NCBI GenBank assembly: GCA_016195915.1
Contig: JACPYS010000063.1
Location: 136,388 to 200,387 of the forward strand
Length of the DNA: 64,000 bases
Direction: 5' to 3'
From: Betaproteobacteria bacterium
GTDB lineage: Bacteria > Pseudomonadota > Gammaproteobacteria > Burkholderiales > SG8-39
Position numbers and translations under genes: made by a program. Numbering within the stretch: the first letter of the stretch is position 1; each line of letters starts with the position of its first letter. The notes under the pieces were generated by a model. That model ran no database searches and had not been told where the DNA came from. It worked only from the letters and a program-made list of their open reading frames with translations. Shown piece after piece: positions 45,264 to 63,675 of this stretch.

Positions 45264-47015
45264 ATGAGAGATGCAGGAGCACCTGGAAAGCGGGAACCCG
45301 CGTCGATCTCGTGGCGCCCCACCGTGGTGGGCAACCACTACGCGGCCGCCTGCGGGCATTACCTCGGCGCATACGCTGCGACGCGGCGGCTCGCACTCGG
45401 CGGCAATGCCGTCGATGCGGCCGTCACCGCCGCGATGGCGCTCGCGGTACTCCAGCCCGACGTCGTGTCCTTCGCCGGCGTGGCGCCGGCGCTCGTTTAC
45501 CTCGCATCGGAGAAGTGCGTCATCAGCCTCGCCGGGCTCGGGTACTGGCCGGCGGCGACGGACGTTCGCCTGCTCGCCGAGGTGGGAGGGAAAAGCATTC
45601 CCGCGGGCATCCTGCGCCAGGTCGTTCCGGCGGCTCCGGCGACTCACCTCAAGGCGCTCGCCCTGTTCGGCACGCTGAGCTTCGAGGAGGCGGTGACGCC
45701 GGCGCTGGAACTGGCCCGCGACGGATTTGCGATGTACCCGGAGTTGCGCGACAGCCTCGAGATCCACGCCGCGGAGATCGATCGCTACCCGGAAAACGCG
45801 TCGATCTACCGGCCCGGCGGCCGCACGCCGGAACTGGGCGGCCGCTTGAAGCAGGAAAACCTCGCGCGCACGATTGGACGCATGATCGAGGCGGAGCGCC
45901 GCGCGGCCGGAAATCGCGATGCCAAGCTGCGCGCCGTGCACGATTTCTTCTATCGCGGGGAGATCGCGCGCGAGATCGACGCGTTCCACCGCAAGCACGG
46001 CGGATTCATGCGGGCGGACGATCTCGCGGCATTCGAGGTTCCGGTCGAGGCGAGTCTGTCCGTCGGATACATGGGTTACCAGGTCCACGCCTGCGACGCG
46101 TGGTGCCAGGGCATCTCCATCCTGGAAGCGCTGAAGATCCTCGAGGGCATCGACCTCGCCGCGCTCGGCCACAATTCGCCAGCCTACCTGCACGCTATCG
46201 CAGAGGCGCTGAACCTCGCGTTTGCCGATCGCGAGGCCTACGTGGGCGATCCGCGATTCGTCAAGGTGCCGACTGCGTCGCTGCTCTCTGAGGCTTTCGC
46301 AGCGGTCCAGCGCGAGCGCATCGACGGCGCGAAGGCGTTCGGGAAAATGCCCGCGCCCGGCCGCATCGAAGGCGTAGTCCCGCCTCCGCTCGAGGCCCTG
46401 CTCCCCGCGACAGGCGAAGTGGCACCGCCCGCCGACACCATCTACGCGTGCGTGGTGGATGCGCAGGGCAACGCAGTCTCGATCACGCCCTCGGACACCA
46501 TGTACGACACGCCGATGATCGACGGACTGGGCATTGCCGTGTCGCCGCGCGGCATGCAGGGACGGCTCGATCCGGCGCATCCCTGCTCGGTCGTGCCGGG
46601 CAAGCGCCCGCGGCTCACGCCGTCGCCTGCGATGGCGCTGCGCGATGGCGAGTTCTCGATGGGCTGGGGAACGCCGGGCGGCGACGTGCAGGGCGCTGCG
46701 ATCGTGCAGGTGTTCCTCAACGCGGTGCTGTTCGGCATGCAGGTGCAGCAGGCGATCGAGGCGCCGCGCGTGGCGACGTACAGCTTTCCCAATTCGTTCT
46801 CGCCCAACACCTACCTGCCAGGGCGCCTGTGCGTAGAAGGGCGTATCGCCGCGCAAACGGTTGACGCTCTCGCACGGCTGGGACACGACATCGAGCTGTG
46901 GCCGGACAGATCCTGGAGCATGGGTTGCATCTGCGCCGTCCGTCTCGATCCGGCGACGGGCATGCTGCACGCGGGGGCCGATCCGCGCCGCGCCGCCTAC
47001 GCGATCGCCTGGTAG
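45264..47015 (+). CDS. Gamma-glutamyltranspeptidase family protein (Ntn hydrolase)
   Basis: 583 residues from the ATG at 45264 (GAGG site); the open frame extends further back through the Bug scar in another reading. GNAVDAAVTAAMALAVLQPD, and the autoprocessing site PADTIYACVVDAQGNAVS with nucleophile Thr392 (aligned with E. coli Thr391), then DTMYDTPMIDGLG and TPGGDVQ. The second Thr of the usual TTHY motif is Ile and the His is Tyr. No signal peptide is visible, unlike the periplasmic E. coli enzyme. It may hydrolyse gamma-glutamyl or related amides in the cytosol; the substrate is unknown. Confidence 0.82.
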   Translation: MRDAGAPGKREPASISWRPTVVGNHYAAACGHYLGAYAATRRLALGGNAVDAAVTAAMALAVLQPDVVSFAGVAPALVYLASEKCVISLAGLGYWPAATDVRLLAEVGGKSIPAGILRQVVPAAPATHLKALALFGTLSFEEAVTPALELARDGFAMYPELRDSLEIHAAEIDRYPENASIYRPGGRTPELGGRLKQENLARTIGRMIEAERRAAGNRDAKLRAVHDFFYRGEIAREIDAFHRKHGGFMRADDLAAFEVPVEASLSVGYMGYQVHACDAWCQGISILEALKILEGIDLAALGHNSPAYLHAIAEALNLAFADREAYVGDPRFVKVPTASLLSEAFAAVQRERIDGAKAFGKMPAPGRIEGVVPPPLEALLPATGEVAPPADTIYACVVDAQGNAVSITPSDTMYDTPMIDGLGIAVSPRGMQGRLDPAHPCSVVPGKRPRLTPSPAMALRDGEFSMGWGTPGGDVQGAAIVQVFLNAVLFGMQVQQAIEAPRVATYSFPNSFSPNTYLPGRLCVEGRIAAQTVDALARLGHDIELWPDRSWSMGCICAVRLDPATGMLHAGADPRRAAYAIAW

Positions 47016-47037
47016 CCACGACTTGCAACCACTGAAG

Positions 47038-48009
47038 ATGAACAAACTTGTCCGGTTCGTCTGCGGACTGATTCTGCTGCCGTTCTCGCTGGTACAGGCC
47101 GCCGAGGAATACCCGAGCCGGCCCGTCAAGATCGTCGTCCCCTGGCCCGCGGGCGGGGCGACCGACAACACCGCGCGCATCATGGGGGCCAAGCTCTTCA
47201 CCTTGCTGAAGCAGCCGTTCGTGGTGGAGAACCGCACCGGCGCGGCGGGGACCATCGGCACGCAATCCGTCGCCCAGGCGCCGCCCGACGGGTACACGCT
47301 GCTATTCATGTCGGCATCCAGCCATTCCGTCACGCCGAACATGCTCAAGCTCGCCTACGATGCGATCGAGGACTTTACGCCGATCTCGGTAAGCACGATC
47401 TTTCCCTTCGTGCTCGTCGTTCCCGCGGACAGCCCGTACCAGAACGTGAAGGGCCTCATCCGGGCGGCCAAGGAGTCCTCCGGCAAGATCACCTACGGGT
47501 CCCCGGGAATCGGCGGCGGCGCCCACTTGGTCACGGAACTGTTCCGGCTGGCCGCCGGCATCGAACTGGTGCACGTGCCCTCCAAGGGGGGCGGCTCGAC
47601 GATCATCGCCGAGCTCATGAGCGGACAGATCCAGATGATGTTCGACTCGCTGCCCGCGCCGCTCGGCCAGATCCGCGCGGGCCGGCTGCGCGCGCTTGCG
47701 GTGACCAGCCTCGCGCGCTCGTCGGTGGTTCCCGAGGTTCCGGCCATGTCGGAGTTCATTCCCGGTTTCGAGGGCGTGGCATGGACCGGCCTGGGCGGTC
47801 CGGCGAAGCTGCCGAAGCCGGTCGTCGAGCGCCTGAGCGCCGCGGTGAACCAGATCGCGGCCGAAGCCGACTACAGGCAGAAGATCCGCGATCTCGGGGC
47901 GGATCCGGCGTCGAGCAAGACGCCGGAACTTTTCCGCGCCTTCCTTCTTGCGGAGAAGGCGCGCTGGGGGAAGGTGGTGGCGGAGGCGAAGATCACTGTC
48001 GCGCAGTAG
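47038..48009 (+). CDS. Bug/TctC-family periplasmic solute-binding protein
   Basis: 323 residues from the ATG at 47038; signal peptide 1-22 (CGLILLPFSLVQAAEEYPSR). YPSRPVKIVVPWPAGGATDN, NRTGAAGTIGTQSVAQAPPDGYTLLF and KLPKPVVERLSAAVNQ are the family hallmarks. Bug proteins bind carboxylates or amides for tripartite tricarboxylate transport or act as orphan sensors; the membrane subunits are absent here. It is 22 nt behind the GGT-like gene, so may bring in that enzyme's substrate. Confidence 0.92.
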   Translation: MNKLVRFVCGLILLPFSLVQAAEEYPSRPVKIVVPWPAGGATDNTARIMGAKLFTLLKQPFVVENRTGAAGTIGTQSVAQAPPDGYTLLFMSASSHSVTPNMLKLAYDAIEDFTPISVSTIFPFVLVVPADSPYQNVKGLIRAAKESSGKITYGSPGIGGGAHLVTELFRLAAGIELVHVPSKGGGSTIIAELMSGQIQMMFDSLPAPLGQIRAGRLRALAVTSLARSSVVPEVPAMSEFIPGFEGVAWTGLGGPAKLPKPVVERLSAAVNQIAAEADYRQKIRDLGADPASSKTPELFRAFLLAEKARWGKVVAEAKITVAQ

Positions 48010-48040
48010 GTACGACCCCTCAGTTCGACAATGCGAAACA

Positions 48041-48442
48041 TCAGTGAATGGCGCTCCTCAGCGTCAGGATCGTGGCGGCGCAGACGGCGGCCAGCGGAAC
48101 GAAGAACAGCACCAGGCTGAGCGCGAGCTTGCCCCGCGGCGGCGGCGCGGCGCGCCAGTGCGTGTAGGCGGTGATCGCGGCGAGCACCATCAGCACCCAG
48201 CAAAACAGTTCGAGCAGCAGGTGACTCCAGGACTTCTCGAGGAGCAGGCCGACGCCGCCGGCAAGCCCCATCAGCCAGATGCCGAACAGCGCCGCGTCGT
48301 CGAGCACGTGCGCGGCAAGCTGCCGCCGCGTGTCCTCTCCGGCAAGGTGCGCGCCGATCACCAGCCAGGCGCCGAGCGCGAGCGCGAGGACGCAGCCCGC
48401 GGCGTAGAGCCAGCCAATCACGGCGAGCGGCAGCAGCTCCAT
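48041..48442 (-). CDS. Small membrane protein of unknown function
   Basis: 133 residues with four hydrophobic segments (about 5-28, 48-67, 70-92, 105-128) and no recognised motif. Its ATG lies 9 nt after the stop of the PLP decarboxylase on the same strand, so the two are probably cotranscribed. The family is not one I can name. Confidence 0.65.
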   Translation of the reverse strand: MELLPLAVIGWLYAAGCVLALALGAWLVIGAHLAGEDTRRQLAAHVLDDAALFGIWLMGLAGGVGLLLEKSWSHLLLELFCWVLMVLAAITAYTHWRAAPPPRGKLALSLVLFFVPLAAVCAATILTLRSAIH

Positions 48443-48451
48443 GCGCGAATA

Positions 48452-49807
48452 TCACCTGGAATCGCCGCGCGCCACGCGCACGATCGCGTCCACGCTTCGG
48501 TCCACGTCGCTCACGGTGGTGGCCCAGGACGACACGCTGATGCGCATCGCGGTGCGGCCCTGCCACACGGTGATGCCGGCCCAGCAGGTGCCTTCGATCT
48601 GCACGCCTTCGATGACGCGCGCGGTCCGCGCAGCGTCGCCGAACGCGACCAGCACCTGGTTGAGCACCACCTCGTTGAGGATCTCGAACCCGGCGGCCGA
48701 GAGTTTCTCCGCAAAGCGCCGCGCGAGCGCGCAGTTGCGCTCGACCAGATCGGCAATCCCCTCGCGTCCCAGCGCGTGCAGCGCGGCCCAGACCTCGACG
48801 CCGCGCGCGCGGCGCGAGAGCTCCGGCGTGAAGTCCGATGGGTTGCGGTGTTCGCCTTCCGTGGGCAGATATTCCGCGGTGATCGCCATCGCCGCCTGCA
48901 AGGCGGAGGCATCGCGCACGAACGCGAGCCCCGAGTCGTAGGGCACGTTCAGCCACTTGTGCGCGTCGGTGGCCCAGGAATCCGCCTGCTCGAGGCCTGC
49001 CGCCAGGTGCGCGCGCGATGGCGCCGCTGCGGCCCACAGGCCGAATGCGCCGTCCACATGCACCCACGCGCCTGCCGCGTGCGCACGAGTGCAGATCTCG
49101 CCGACCGGATCGAACGCGCCGGTATTCACGTTACCGGCCTGCGCGCAGACGATGCTCGGGCCGGAGATTTGCGGGAACGCATCCATGCGCATGCGCCCCT
49201 GCCTGTCCACCGGCACCTTGGCCACGCGGCTGCGGCCGAGGCCGAGGATGCCGAGCGACTTCGCCACCGACGGATGACTTTCGGCGCCGACCAGCACCGT
49301 GACCGTTGGCGCGCCGAACAGTCCTTCAGCCTCCACGTTCCAGCCGGCGCGGGCGAGCACCGCGTGGCGCGCCGCGGCGAGCGCACACAGGTTCGCCACG
49401 GTGGCGCCGGTGACGAACGCGCCGCCGCATGCAGGCGGCAGGCGCAGCAACTCCAGCAGCCAGCCGAGCGCAACCTGTTCGATGTGCGCGGTGCCCGGCG
49501 TGGCGCGGTAGAGCGCACTGTTCTGGTCCCAGGCGCCCGCGAGCCAGCTGGCGCCGAGCGCGACCGGGAGCGATCCGCCGATCACGAATCCGAAAAAACG
49601 CGGGCCGGCCATCGCCATCGAAGCGGGCGAACCCGCTTCGTCGAGCAACCGCAGCGTCGCCTCGCCGTCGCCCGCGTGTTGCGGGAGCGGGGTGTCGAAG
49701 GCCGCGAGACCGTCTAGCGCGGACGGGTTCGGCGCAACGGGGCGTTCGGGCAGGCCGTCGAGGTAGCGCATCGCGCGATTGGCAGCGTCGGTCAGGAGTT
49801 TTTTCAT
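48452..49807 (-). CDS. PLP-dependent group II amino-acid decarboxylase family protein
   Basis: 451 residues from the ATG at 49807. Fold-type I: GGAFVTGATVANLCALAAAR, NVNTGAFDPVGEIC, HVDGAFGLW (Asp252 to pyridine N) and TDAHKWLNVPYDSG with PLP Lys284. Resembles aromatic-L-amino-acid/glutamate decarboxylases and related aspartate-aminotransferase-like enzymes; the substrate cannot be given. The ribosome site is weak. Shares a transcript with the small membrane protein downstream. Confidence 0.85.
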   Translation of the reverse strand: MKKLLTDAANRAMRYLDGLPERPVAPNPSALDGLAAFDTPLPQHAGDGEATLRLLDEAGSPASMAMAGPRFFGFVIGGSLPVALGASWLAGAWDQNSALYRATPGTAHIEQVALGWLLELLRLPPACGGAFVTGATVANLCALAAARHAVLARAGWNVEAEGLFGAPTVTVLVGAESHPSVAKSLGILGLGRSRVAKVPVDRQGRMRMDAFPQISGPSIVCAQAGNVNTGAFDPVGEICTRAHAAGAWVHVDGAFGLWAAAAPSRAHLAAGLEQADSWATDAHKWLNVPYDSGLAFVRDASALQAAMAITAEYLPTEGEHRNPSDFTPELSRRARGVEVWAALHALGREGIADLVERNCALARRFAEKLSAAGFEILNEVVLNQVLVAFGDAARTARVIEGVQIEGTCWAGITVWQGRTAMRISVSSWATTVSDVDRSVDAIVRVARGDSR

Positions 49808-49912
49808 GCGAGAGAGTTCCGGAATCGTCGGCGTGGTGATATTACCGCCCGAGCGCTTGCGCGCGAGCATGTTTTGTGGCTCGATGATTCCCGCACAGTG
49901 ACCGGATAGCCG

Positions 49913-51040
<1,128 letters not shown>

Positions 51041-51115
51041 CGTTCGAGCGCAGGGCAACCATCGCGGGAGCAAGGCGAACTTCAATAAGTTTGCCCGTAT
51101 ACCGAGGGTGATATC

Positions 51116-56716
<5,601 letters not shown>

Positions 56717-56879
56717 GCGGAGTGAGACGCGATTATGAACGATGATGCGACAGGAGTCGCAGCCCGCGCGTGCAACGCAGTGATTGTGGGTCAGCGTATG
56801 CGACAACCCCAGTGCAGGAGGAAATGCGGGACGACGTTCAAAACACCAGCTTCATCGCGGATCCACCGCGTAGCTGATG

Positions 56880-57155
56880 TCAAGCAGTACGCTTGCCACG
56901 TTTGACGCCCTTCCCCTTGATCGCCCGCCGGAGATATCTGGAGTGTTTCTCCGAAACATTCCGGCGCGTGTCGCGGTCGATTCCAATCACGCCAGAGTCT
57001 TCCGCGATCTGAAACGCGCTGCGGTTGCTGCTGTGTGCGGCCAGATGTTCCCGGATCAGGCGACGCACAATCTCCGCCGGCGGTACCCGCTCTTCCGAAC
57101 TGAGCGCCCGCAGGCCGATTTCCAGTTCGGTATCCAGTCGAATTACCAGGGGCAC
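56880..57155 (-). CDS. Ribbon-helix-helix (CopG/VapB-type) antitoxin
   Basis: 91 residues from a GTG at 57155 (GGGAG site 8 nt upstream). PLVIRLDTELEIGLRALS and ERVPPAEIVRRLIREHLA form the RHH strand-helix-helix; the tail NVSEKHSRYLRRAIKGKG is like antitoxins paired with PIN toxins. On the minus strand a frame overlapping its end reads VLLDISYAVDPR then stops (56852-56890), which may be the N-terminal stub of a VapC, so the antitoxin appears to be an orphan. Confidence 0.7.
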   Translation of the reverse strand: MPLVIRLDTELEIGLRALSSEERVPPAEIVRRLIREHLAAHSSNRSAFQIAEDSGVIGIDRDTRRNVSEKHSRYLRRAIKGKGVKRGKRTA

Positions 57156-57310
57156 GATGGTCTCCCATTGGCGAATACGTAAACGAGTGCAACTATATTA
57201 CCGTGACGCTGTTTACCCGGATATGCGTGGCCGAATGCATCGCGTTTGACGCCCGCCGTCGTACCGGCTACGGTAGTGAGATCATCTGATTTGCAAACTT
57301 GGAGCCATTC

Positions 57311-60127
<2,817 letters not shown>

Positions 60128-60245
60128 ATGCGACCCCGTGACGCTGCTCCGCTTTCATTCCCGCTTCACGCAACGCGCGCCACCAGGCATCGAACTGCTG
60201 CACAATGAATAATGCAGGTTCCGGGACAAATTTTTCGGGAGACTG

Positions 60246-60992
60246 ATGATGAAGGAAAACGACGCCGTGAAGCAGCACCGCCGTGGATTTCTCCGGCTCG
60301 CCGGGGCGGTCGCGGGAACCTTCGCCTTGGGCGCTCTGCCCTTCCCGGCAGGCGCAGCCGCTGAAAAAAGAAAGATCGGGATCGTCGGTTCGGGCAGGAT
60401 CGGCGGGACACTCGGCCGGCTCTGGGTGAAAGCGGGCCACGAAGTCATGTTCTCGTCGCTCGACATCAATCACGATACGGCGCTGGCGGCGAGCATCGGG
60501 CCCGGCGCGCGGGCCGGAACGCCGCGCGATGCGGCCGCATTCGGCGAAGTACTTCTGATGGCGGTTCCCTACAGCGCTCTGCCGCAGATCGGCAAGGATC
60601 TGGCGGACCTGGTCAAAGGCAAAGTGGTGCTCGATGCGTGCAATCCCATCGTCTCGCGCGACGGCGAAATCGCGACCTGGGCGAGGGAGAAGGGTGCTGG
60701 CCTCGCCTCGGCGGAGTTGCTGCCGGGTGCGCGGATCGTCCGCGCCTTCAATGCGATCAATTACGCGAAACTGCCGGAACTGGCGCAGCGCCAGGGCGGG
60801 CGTACGGGGATGCCGTTGGCGGGTGACGATGCAAACGCCATCGCGGTGGCGTCGAGCCTCGTGCGCGACATCGGCCTCGAGCCGGTCGTGGTCGGGCCGC
60901 TCGCCAAGGGAAGATACCTGATCCCGGGAACCCCGCTTGCGGGCGAGCACACGCCGGAGCAGATCCGGCAAATCTCCGCCACGCTCAACTGA
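60246..60992 (+). CDS. Tat-exported NADPH-dependent F420-reductase-like Rossmann protein
   Basis: 248 residues from ATG at 60246 (GGGAGA site; ATG at 60249 is equally possible). Residues 8-38 are a twin-arginine signal: QHRRGFLRLAG, hydrophobic core AVAGTFALGALPF, cleavage near AGAAA. The rest is a Rossmann-fold domain: RKIGIVGSGRIGGTLGRLW (NADP) and VKGKVVLDACNPIV, with RAFNAINYAKLPE and a C-terminal F420-oxidoreductase pattern. Known relatives are cytosolic. No F420 biosynthesis gene is in the window, and the substrate is unknown. Confidence 0.75.
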   Translation: MMKENDAVKQHRRGFLRLAGAVAGTFALGALPFPAGAAAEKRKIGIVGSGRIGGTLGRLWVKAGHEVMFSSLDINHDTALAASIGPGARAGTPRDAAAFGEVLLMAVPYSALPQIGKDLADLVKGKVVLDACNPIVSRDGEIATWAREKGAGLASAELLPGARIVRAFNAINYAKLPELAQRQGGRTGMPLAGDDANAIAVASSLVRDIGLEPVVVGPLAKGRYLIPGTPLAGEHTPEQIRQISATLN

Positions 60993-60997
60993 GACGA

Positions 60998-61023
60998 CCC
61001 CGCGAGCCGGCGCCTGCGCGGGG
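60998..61023 (+). terminator. GC-rich hairpin between convergent genes
   Basis: CCCCGCG (60998-61004) pairs with CGCGGGG (61017-61023) across a 12-nt loop in the 60-bp space between convergent genes. There is no U-tract, so terminator function is uncertain. Confidence 0.3.
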
Positions 61024-61052
61024 CCGGGCCCAGGGGGAAAAAGCTGCGGGAA

Positions 61053-61892
61053 TTACTTGCCCGGGCGTGTTGCGCTCCAGCTTCCCGCGCTGCTGCCCTT
61101 GACGCTGCCCTCGATGGTGCCGCCATTGATGCGTCCGGCGTACTGCGCGCTGCCGGCGGAAAAACTGATCTGGTCGCCGCGCAGCCTGCCGTTCGCAATC
61201 GGCACGCTGTTCGCTCCGTTCTTGAGAGTCCCGGTGATCATCTGAAAGCTCTGTTTGAGCGTCAGTTCGCCTTGCGGCAGCTTCCACGTGCCTTCGGCTT
61301 TCGCCGGGACGATCCAGAGGTGGGCGGTGCAGTAGGAGGTGCATCCGCTCTTCTCGTCCACGGTGGCGGTTTCGTCGTCCTGCCATTCGCCCATCGTGAA
61401 GGTGTTCGACACGATGCGGGTCCCGGGCTTGAGCTCGAGGATCTTGGGGCGCAGCTTGATGTTGATGTCCGGGAGCAGGAACATGGTGATCACGCTCGCC
61501 TTCGAAAAATCGGATTCGAACAGGTCGGCCTTCACGAACGTTGCTTTGGCGGTCACGCCCTCCTTGGCGGCGTTGCGTTTCGACAGCTCGACCATGTCGG
61601 GGTTGTATTCGATTCCGGCCGCCCGGGCGCCGCGTTTCGCGGCGGTGATGACGGTCCGGCCATCGCCCGAGCCAAGGTCCATGACGTAGTCGCTCGCGGT
61701 GACCTTGGCGATGTCGAGCATCTTGTCGACCAGCGCCTGCGGCGTCGGCACCCACACCACGTCCTTGCCCGGTTGGCCCGATTGCGGTTCAAACGTCTTT
61801 GGTGCCGCTTGCGCCTGGGCAAGAGCGCCGGCGGATATGACGGACAACAGCAGTGCGAGGGACGACTGGCGCAAGAAAAGCATTTTTTCCAT
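61053..61892 (-). CDS. Class I SAM-dependent methyltransferase fold with N-terminal signal peptide
   Basis: 279 residues from the ATG at 61892. Signal peptide about 1-25 (FLRQSSLALLLSVISAGALA, AQAQ). The mature region starts with PTPQALVDKMLDIA and DYVMDLGSGDGRTVITAAKR (SAM motif I at 72-80), followed by GIEYNPDMVELSKRNA and further Rossmann strands. The C-terminal part (CTSYCTAHLWIV) is not in typical methyltransferases. A SAM-dependent enzyme outside the cytosol would lack cofactor, so either the signal is a membrane anchor or the protein has another role. Confidence 0.7.
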   Translation of the reverse strand: MEKMLFLRQSSLALLLSVISAGALAQAQAAPKTFEPQSGQPGKDVVWVPTPQALVDKMLDIAKVTASDYVMDLGSGDGRTVITAAKRGARAAGIEYNPDMVELSKRNAAKEGVTAKATFVKADLFESDFSKASVITMFLLPDINIKLRPKILELKPGTRIVSNTFTMGEWQDDETATVDEKSGCTSYCTAHLWIVPAKAEGTWKLPQGELTLKQSFQMITGTLKNGANSVPIANGRLRGDQISFSAGSAQYAGRINGGTIEGSVKGSSAGSWSATRPGK

Positions 61893-61989
61893 GGGTATTC
61901 TCTGGATGTTTGAAGGAGAGGATCGAGGCGTGCGGAAGCTTCCGGCCGTCATTATATGGATGCGGCGGCGTGCGCGGCCGCGGAAAGCG

Positions 61990-63639
61990 TCAGTCGAGCG
62001 GCTCCAGCTTGACGATGGAGGCGCCGTGGTTGCTTCCCACCCAGAACGTCACGGGTGTGGTCGAGCTGTCGACGAACACGCGGCGGATGTTGGTGCTGTG
62101 CGGCAACAGGTAGTCGACCGCAGATCCGGTGCGCGTGTCGAGCCGCGTCACCCGGTCGGTGATCATCGAGCCGGTCCAGGCCTCCTCGTTCCTGTCGATC
62201 GCGACGTCGTAGGGCGCAGACCAGCGCGGCGAAACCGGCCATTCCCGGAACTGCCCGCTGCGTGTGTCGAGCATGCCGATGCGATCCCCCCGGTATTCGC
62301 CAAACCAGAGACGGTCGCGCGCATCCATCATGCCGCGGCGCGGCGCCGAAGCCGGCGTCGGTACCTCGAACAGTTTCAGTTCGCCGGATTTTGCGTCGAT
62401 GCGGCCGATGTGGCGCTGGCGGAAGTCGGTGAACCAGGCGTTGTTCTGCGAGTCGGGAATCACGTCGTAGATATTGTGCGGCTCGCCTTTGGGTGCGCTC
62501 CTGAACGGTTCCCAGGTCTCGATTTTTCCAGTCGCGGGATCGAGGCGGTGCACGCCCGCGAAGCCGTTGTTCTGTGACCATACCTTCCCGTCCACGTGCG
62601 ATGCCTGGGGGCTGACCATGTTGACCTGCGCGGCGTCGATGTCCCGCTCGGGCGGCAGCTTCCAGGTCGTAAACGCCTGTGTCCTGCGGTCGAACCTGAC
62701 GATCTTCGCCTGGTACATGTTGCCGAGCCAGAGGTTGCCGTCCCGGTCCGTGCGCAGGCCGAGCAGCCCGGTCGGGAATCCCGGCTTGGTCTCGGCGATC
62801 GGAAACTCCGTCACCTTGCCGGTCTTCGGGTCGAGCCGACCGAGGTTCTGTTCGCCGAAGCTCGAGTACCAGGCGATGCCCTCGGCATCGACGATGACGT
62901 CGTGCGGCGAGATCGTCTCGCGCGGCAGGTCGTATTCCGTGTAGATCACCCGCGTCGCGCGCCCCGTCGGGCGCGGCAGCGTTTTCAGCGAGTACGACCA
63001 CTTCGAAGACTGACCGAGATTGATCGTGCTGAGGTATTCCGCGGTGGAACGGTACACCTGAACGCGCTGGTCGCCGCGCTCCTCCATCAGCCGCTCGGCG
63101 CGCCGCAGCTGAGGGTGCTGGGGAATGCTCTGGTTCACGTAGCCCTGCATGCGCGGCAGGACGGTACTGACGAACGCGTCAGCGTTGTGCGTCGAGCGTA
63201 CGATGCGCTCGATCGTGTGGCAGCCCACGCACGCGAGCAGCAGCCCTTTCTGACGGTCGGTGCCGGGCATGCTCACCAGCCATTCTCCGTTCGAGAGCTG
63301 TGCGGCGAGGTCCGTGGTTTTGCGCAGCTTGAGCTCGAGCGCCACGGTCTTGCCTGCGGCGAGTTCGACTTCGCCCGGACCGTCAAGATCGTAACCGGCG
63401 GCGCGGATGCGAAGCGCGTAACGCCCCGGCCGGAGTTTCGCAGCCGGGAAGCCGTAGCGGCCCTCGCGGTCGCTGACCACCGTGATGGTGATGGTCGAGC
63501 CGGTCATTTTCGCGCTGACCAGCACGCCTTCCATCGCGCCTTCGTCCGCCGAGCTGACGAGGCCGGTCAGCGCGGCCGGCAATTGCGCCGAAGCGACCGA
63601 GACGAACCAACACAACAGCAACGCTGCGATTCGCTTCAT
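61990..63639 (-). CDS. Carboxypeptidase-regulatory/heme c/streptogramin-lyase-like beta-propeller protein
   Basis: 549 residues with signal peptide (about 1-19, VASAQ). CarboxypepD_reg-like domain about 25-108 (GTLxG..., GRYGFPAAKLRPGRYALRI), then a single CxxCH heme site (Cys137-xx-Cys140-His141, LACVGCHTIERI), then a Vgb-like propeller about 230-549 (EGIAWYSSFGEQNLGRLDPKTGK, DRDGNLWLGNMYQAKIVRFD, AWFTDFRQRHIGRIDAKSGE, given in part). Periplasmic, probably an oxidoreductase or binding protein. It lies 36 nt behind the partial gene at the window edge. Confidence 0.78.
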   Translation of the reverse strand: MKRIAALLLCWFVSVASAQLPAALTGLVSSADEGAMEGVLVSAKMTGSTITITVVSDREGRYGFPAAKLRPGRYALRIRAAGYDLDGPGEVELAAGKTVALELKLRKTTDLAAQLSNGEWLVSMPGTDRQKGLLLACVGCHTIERIVRSTHNADAFVSTVLPRMQGYVNQSIPQHPQLRRAERLMEERGDQRVQVYRSTAEYLSTINLGQSSKWSYSLKTLPRPTGRATRVIYTEYDLPRETISPHDVIVDAEGIAWYSSFGEQNLGRLDPKTGKVTEFPIAETKPGFPTGLLGLRTDRDGNLWLGNMYQAKIVRFDRRTQAFTTWKLPPERDIDAAQVNMVSPQASHVDGKVWSQNNGFAGVHRLDPATGKIETWEPFRSAPKGEPHNIYDVIPDSQNNAWFTDFRQRHIGRIDAKSGELKLFEVPTPASAPRRGMMDARDRLWFGEYRGDRIGMLDTRSGQFREWPVSPRWSAPYDVAIDRNEEAWTGSMITDRVTRLDTRTGSAVDYLLPHSTNIRRVFVDSSTTPVTFWVGSNHGASIVKLEPLD

Positions 63640-63675
63640 CGTCAGATTTCCGTCAGTTTCCCTTGGCCCAGTCGC

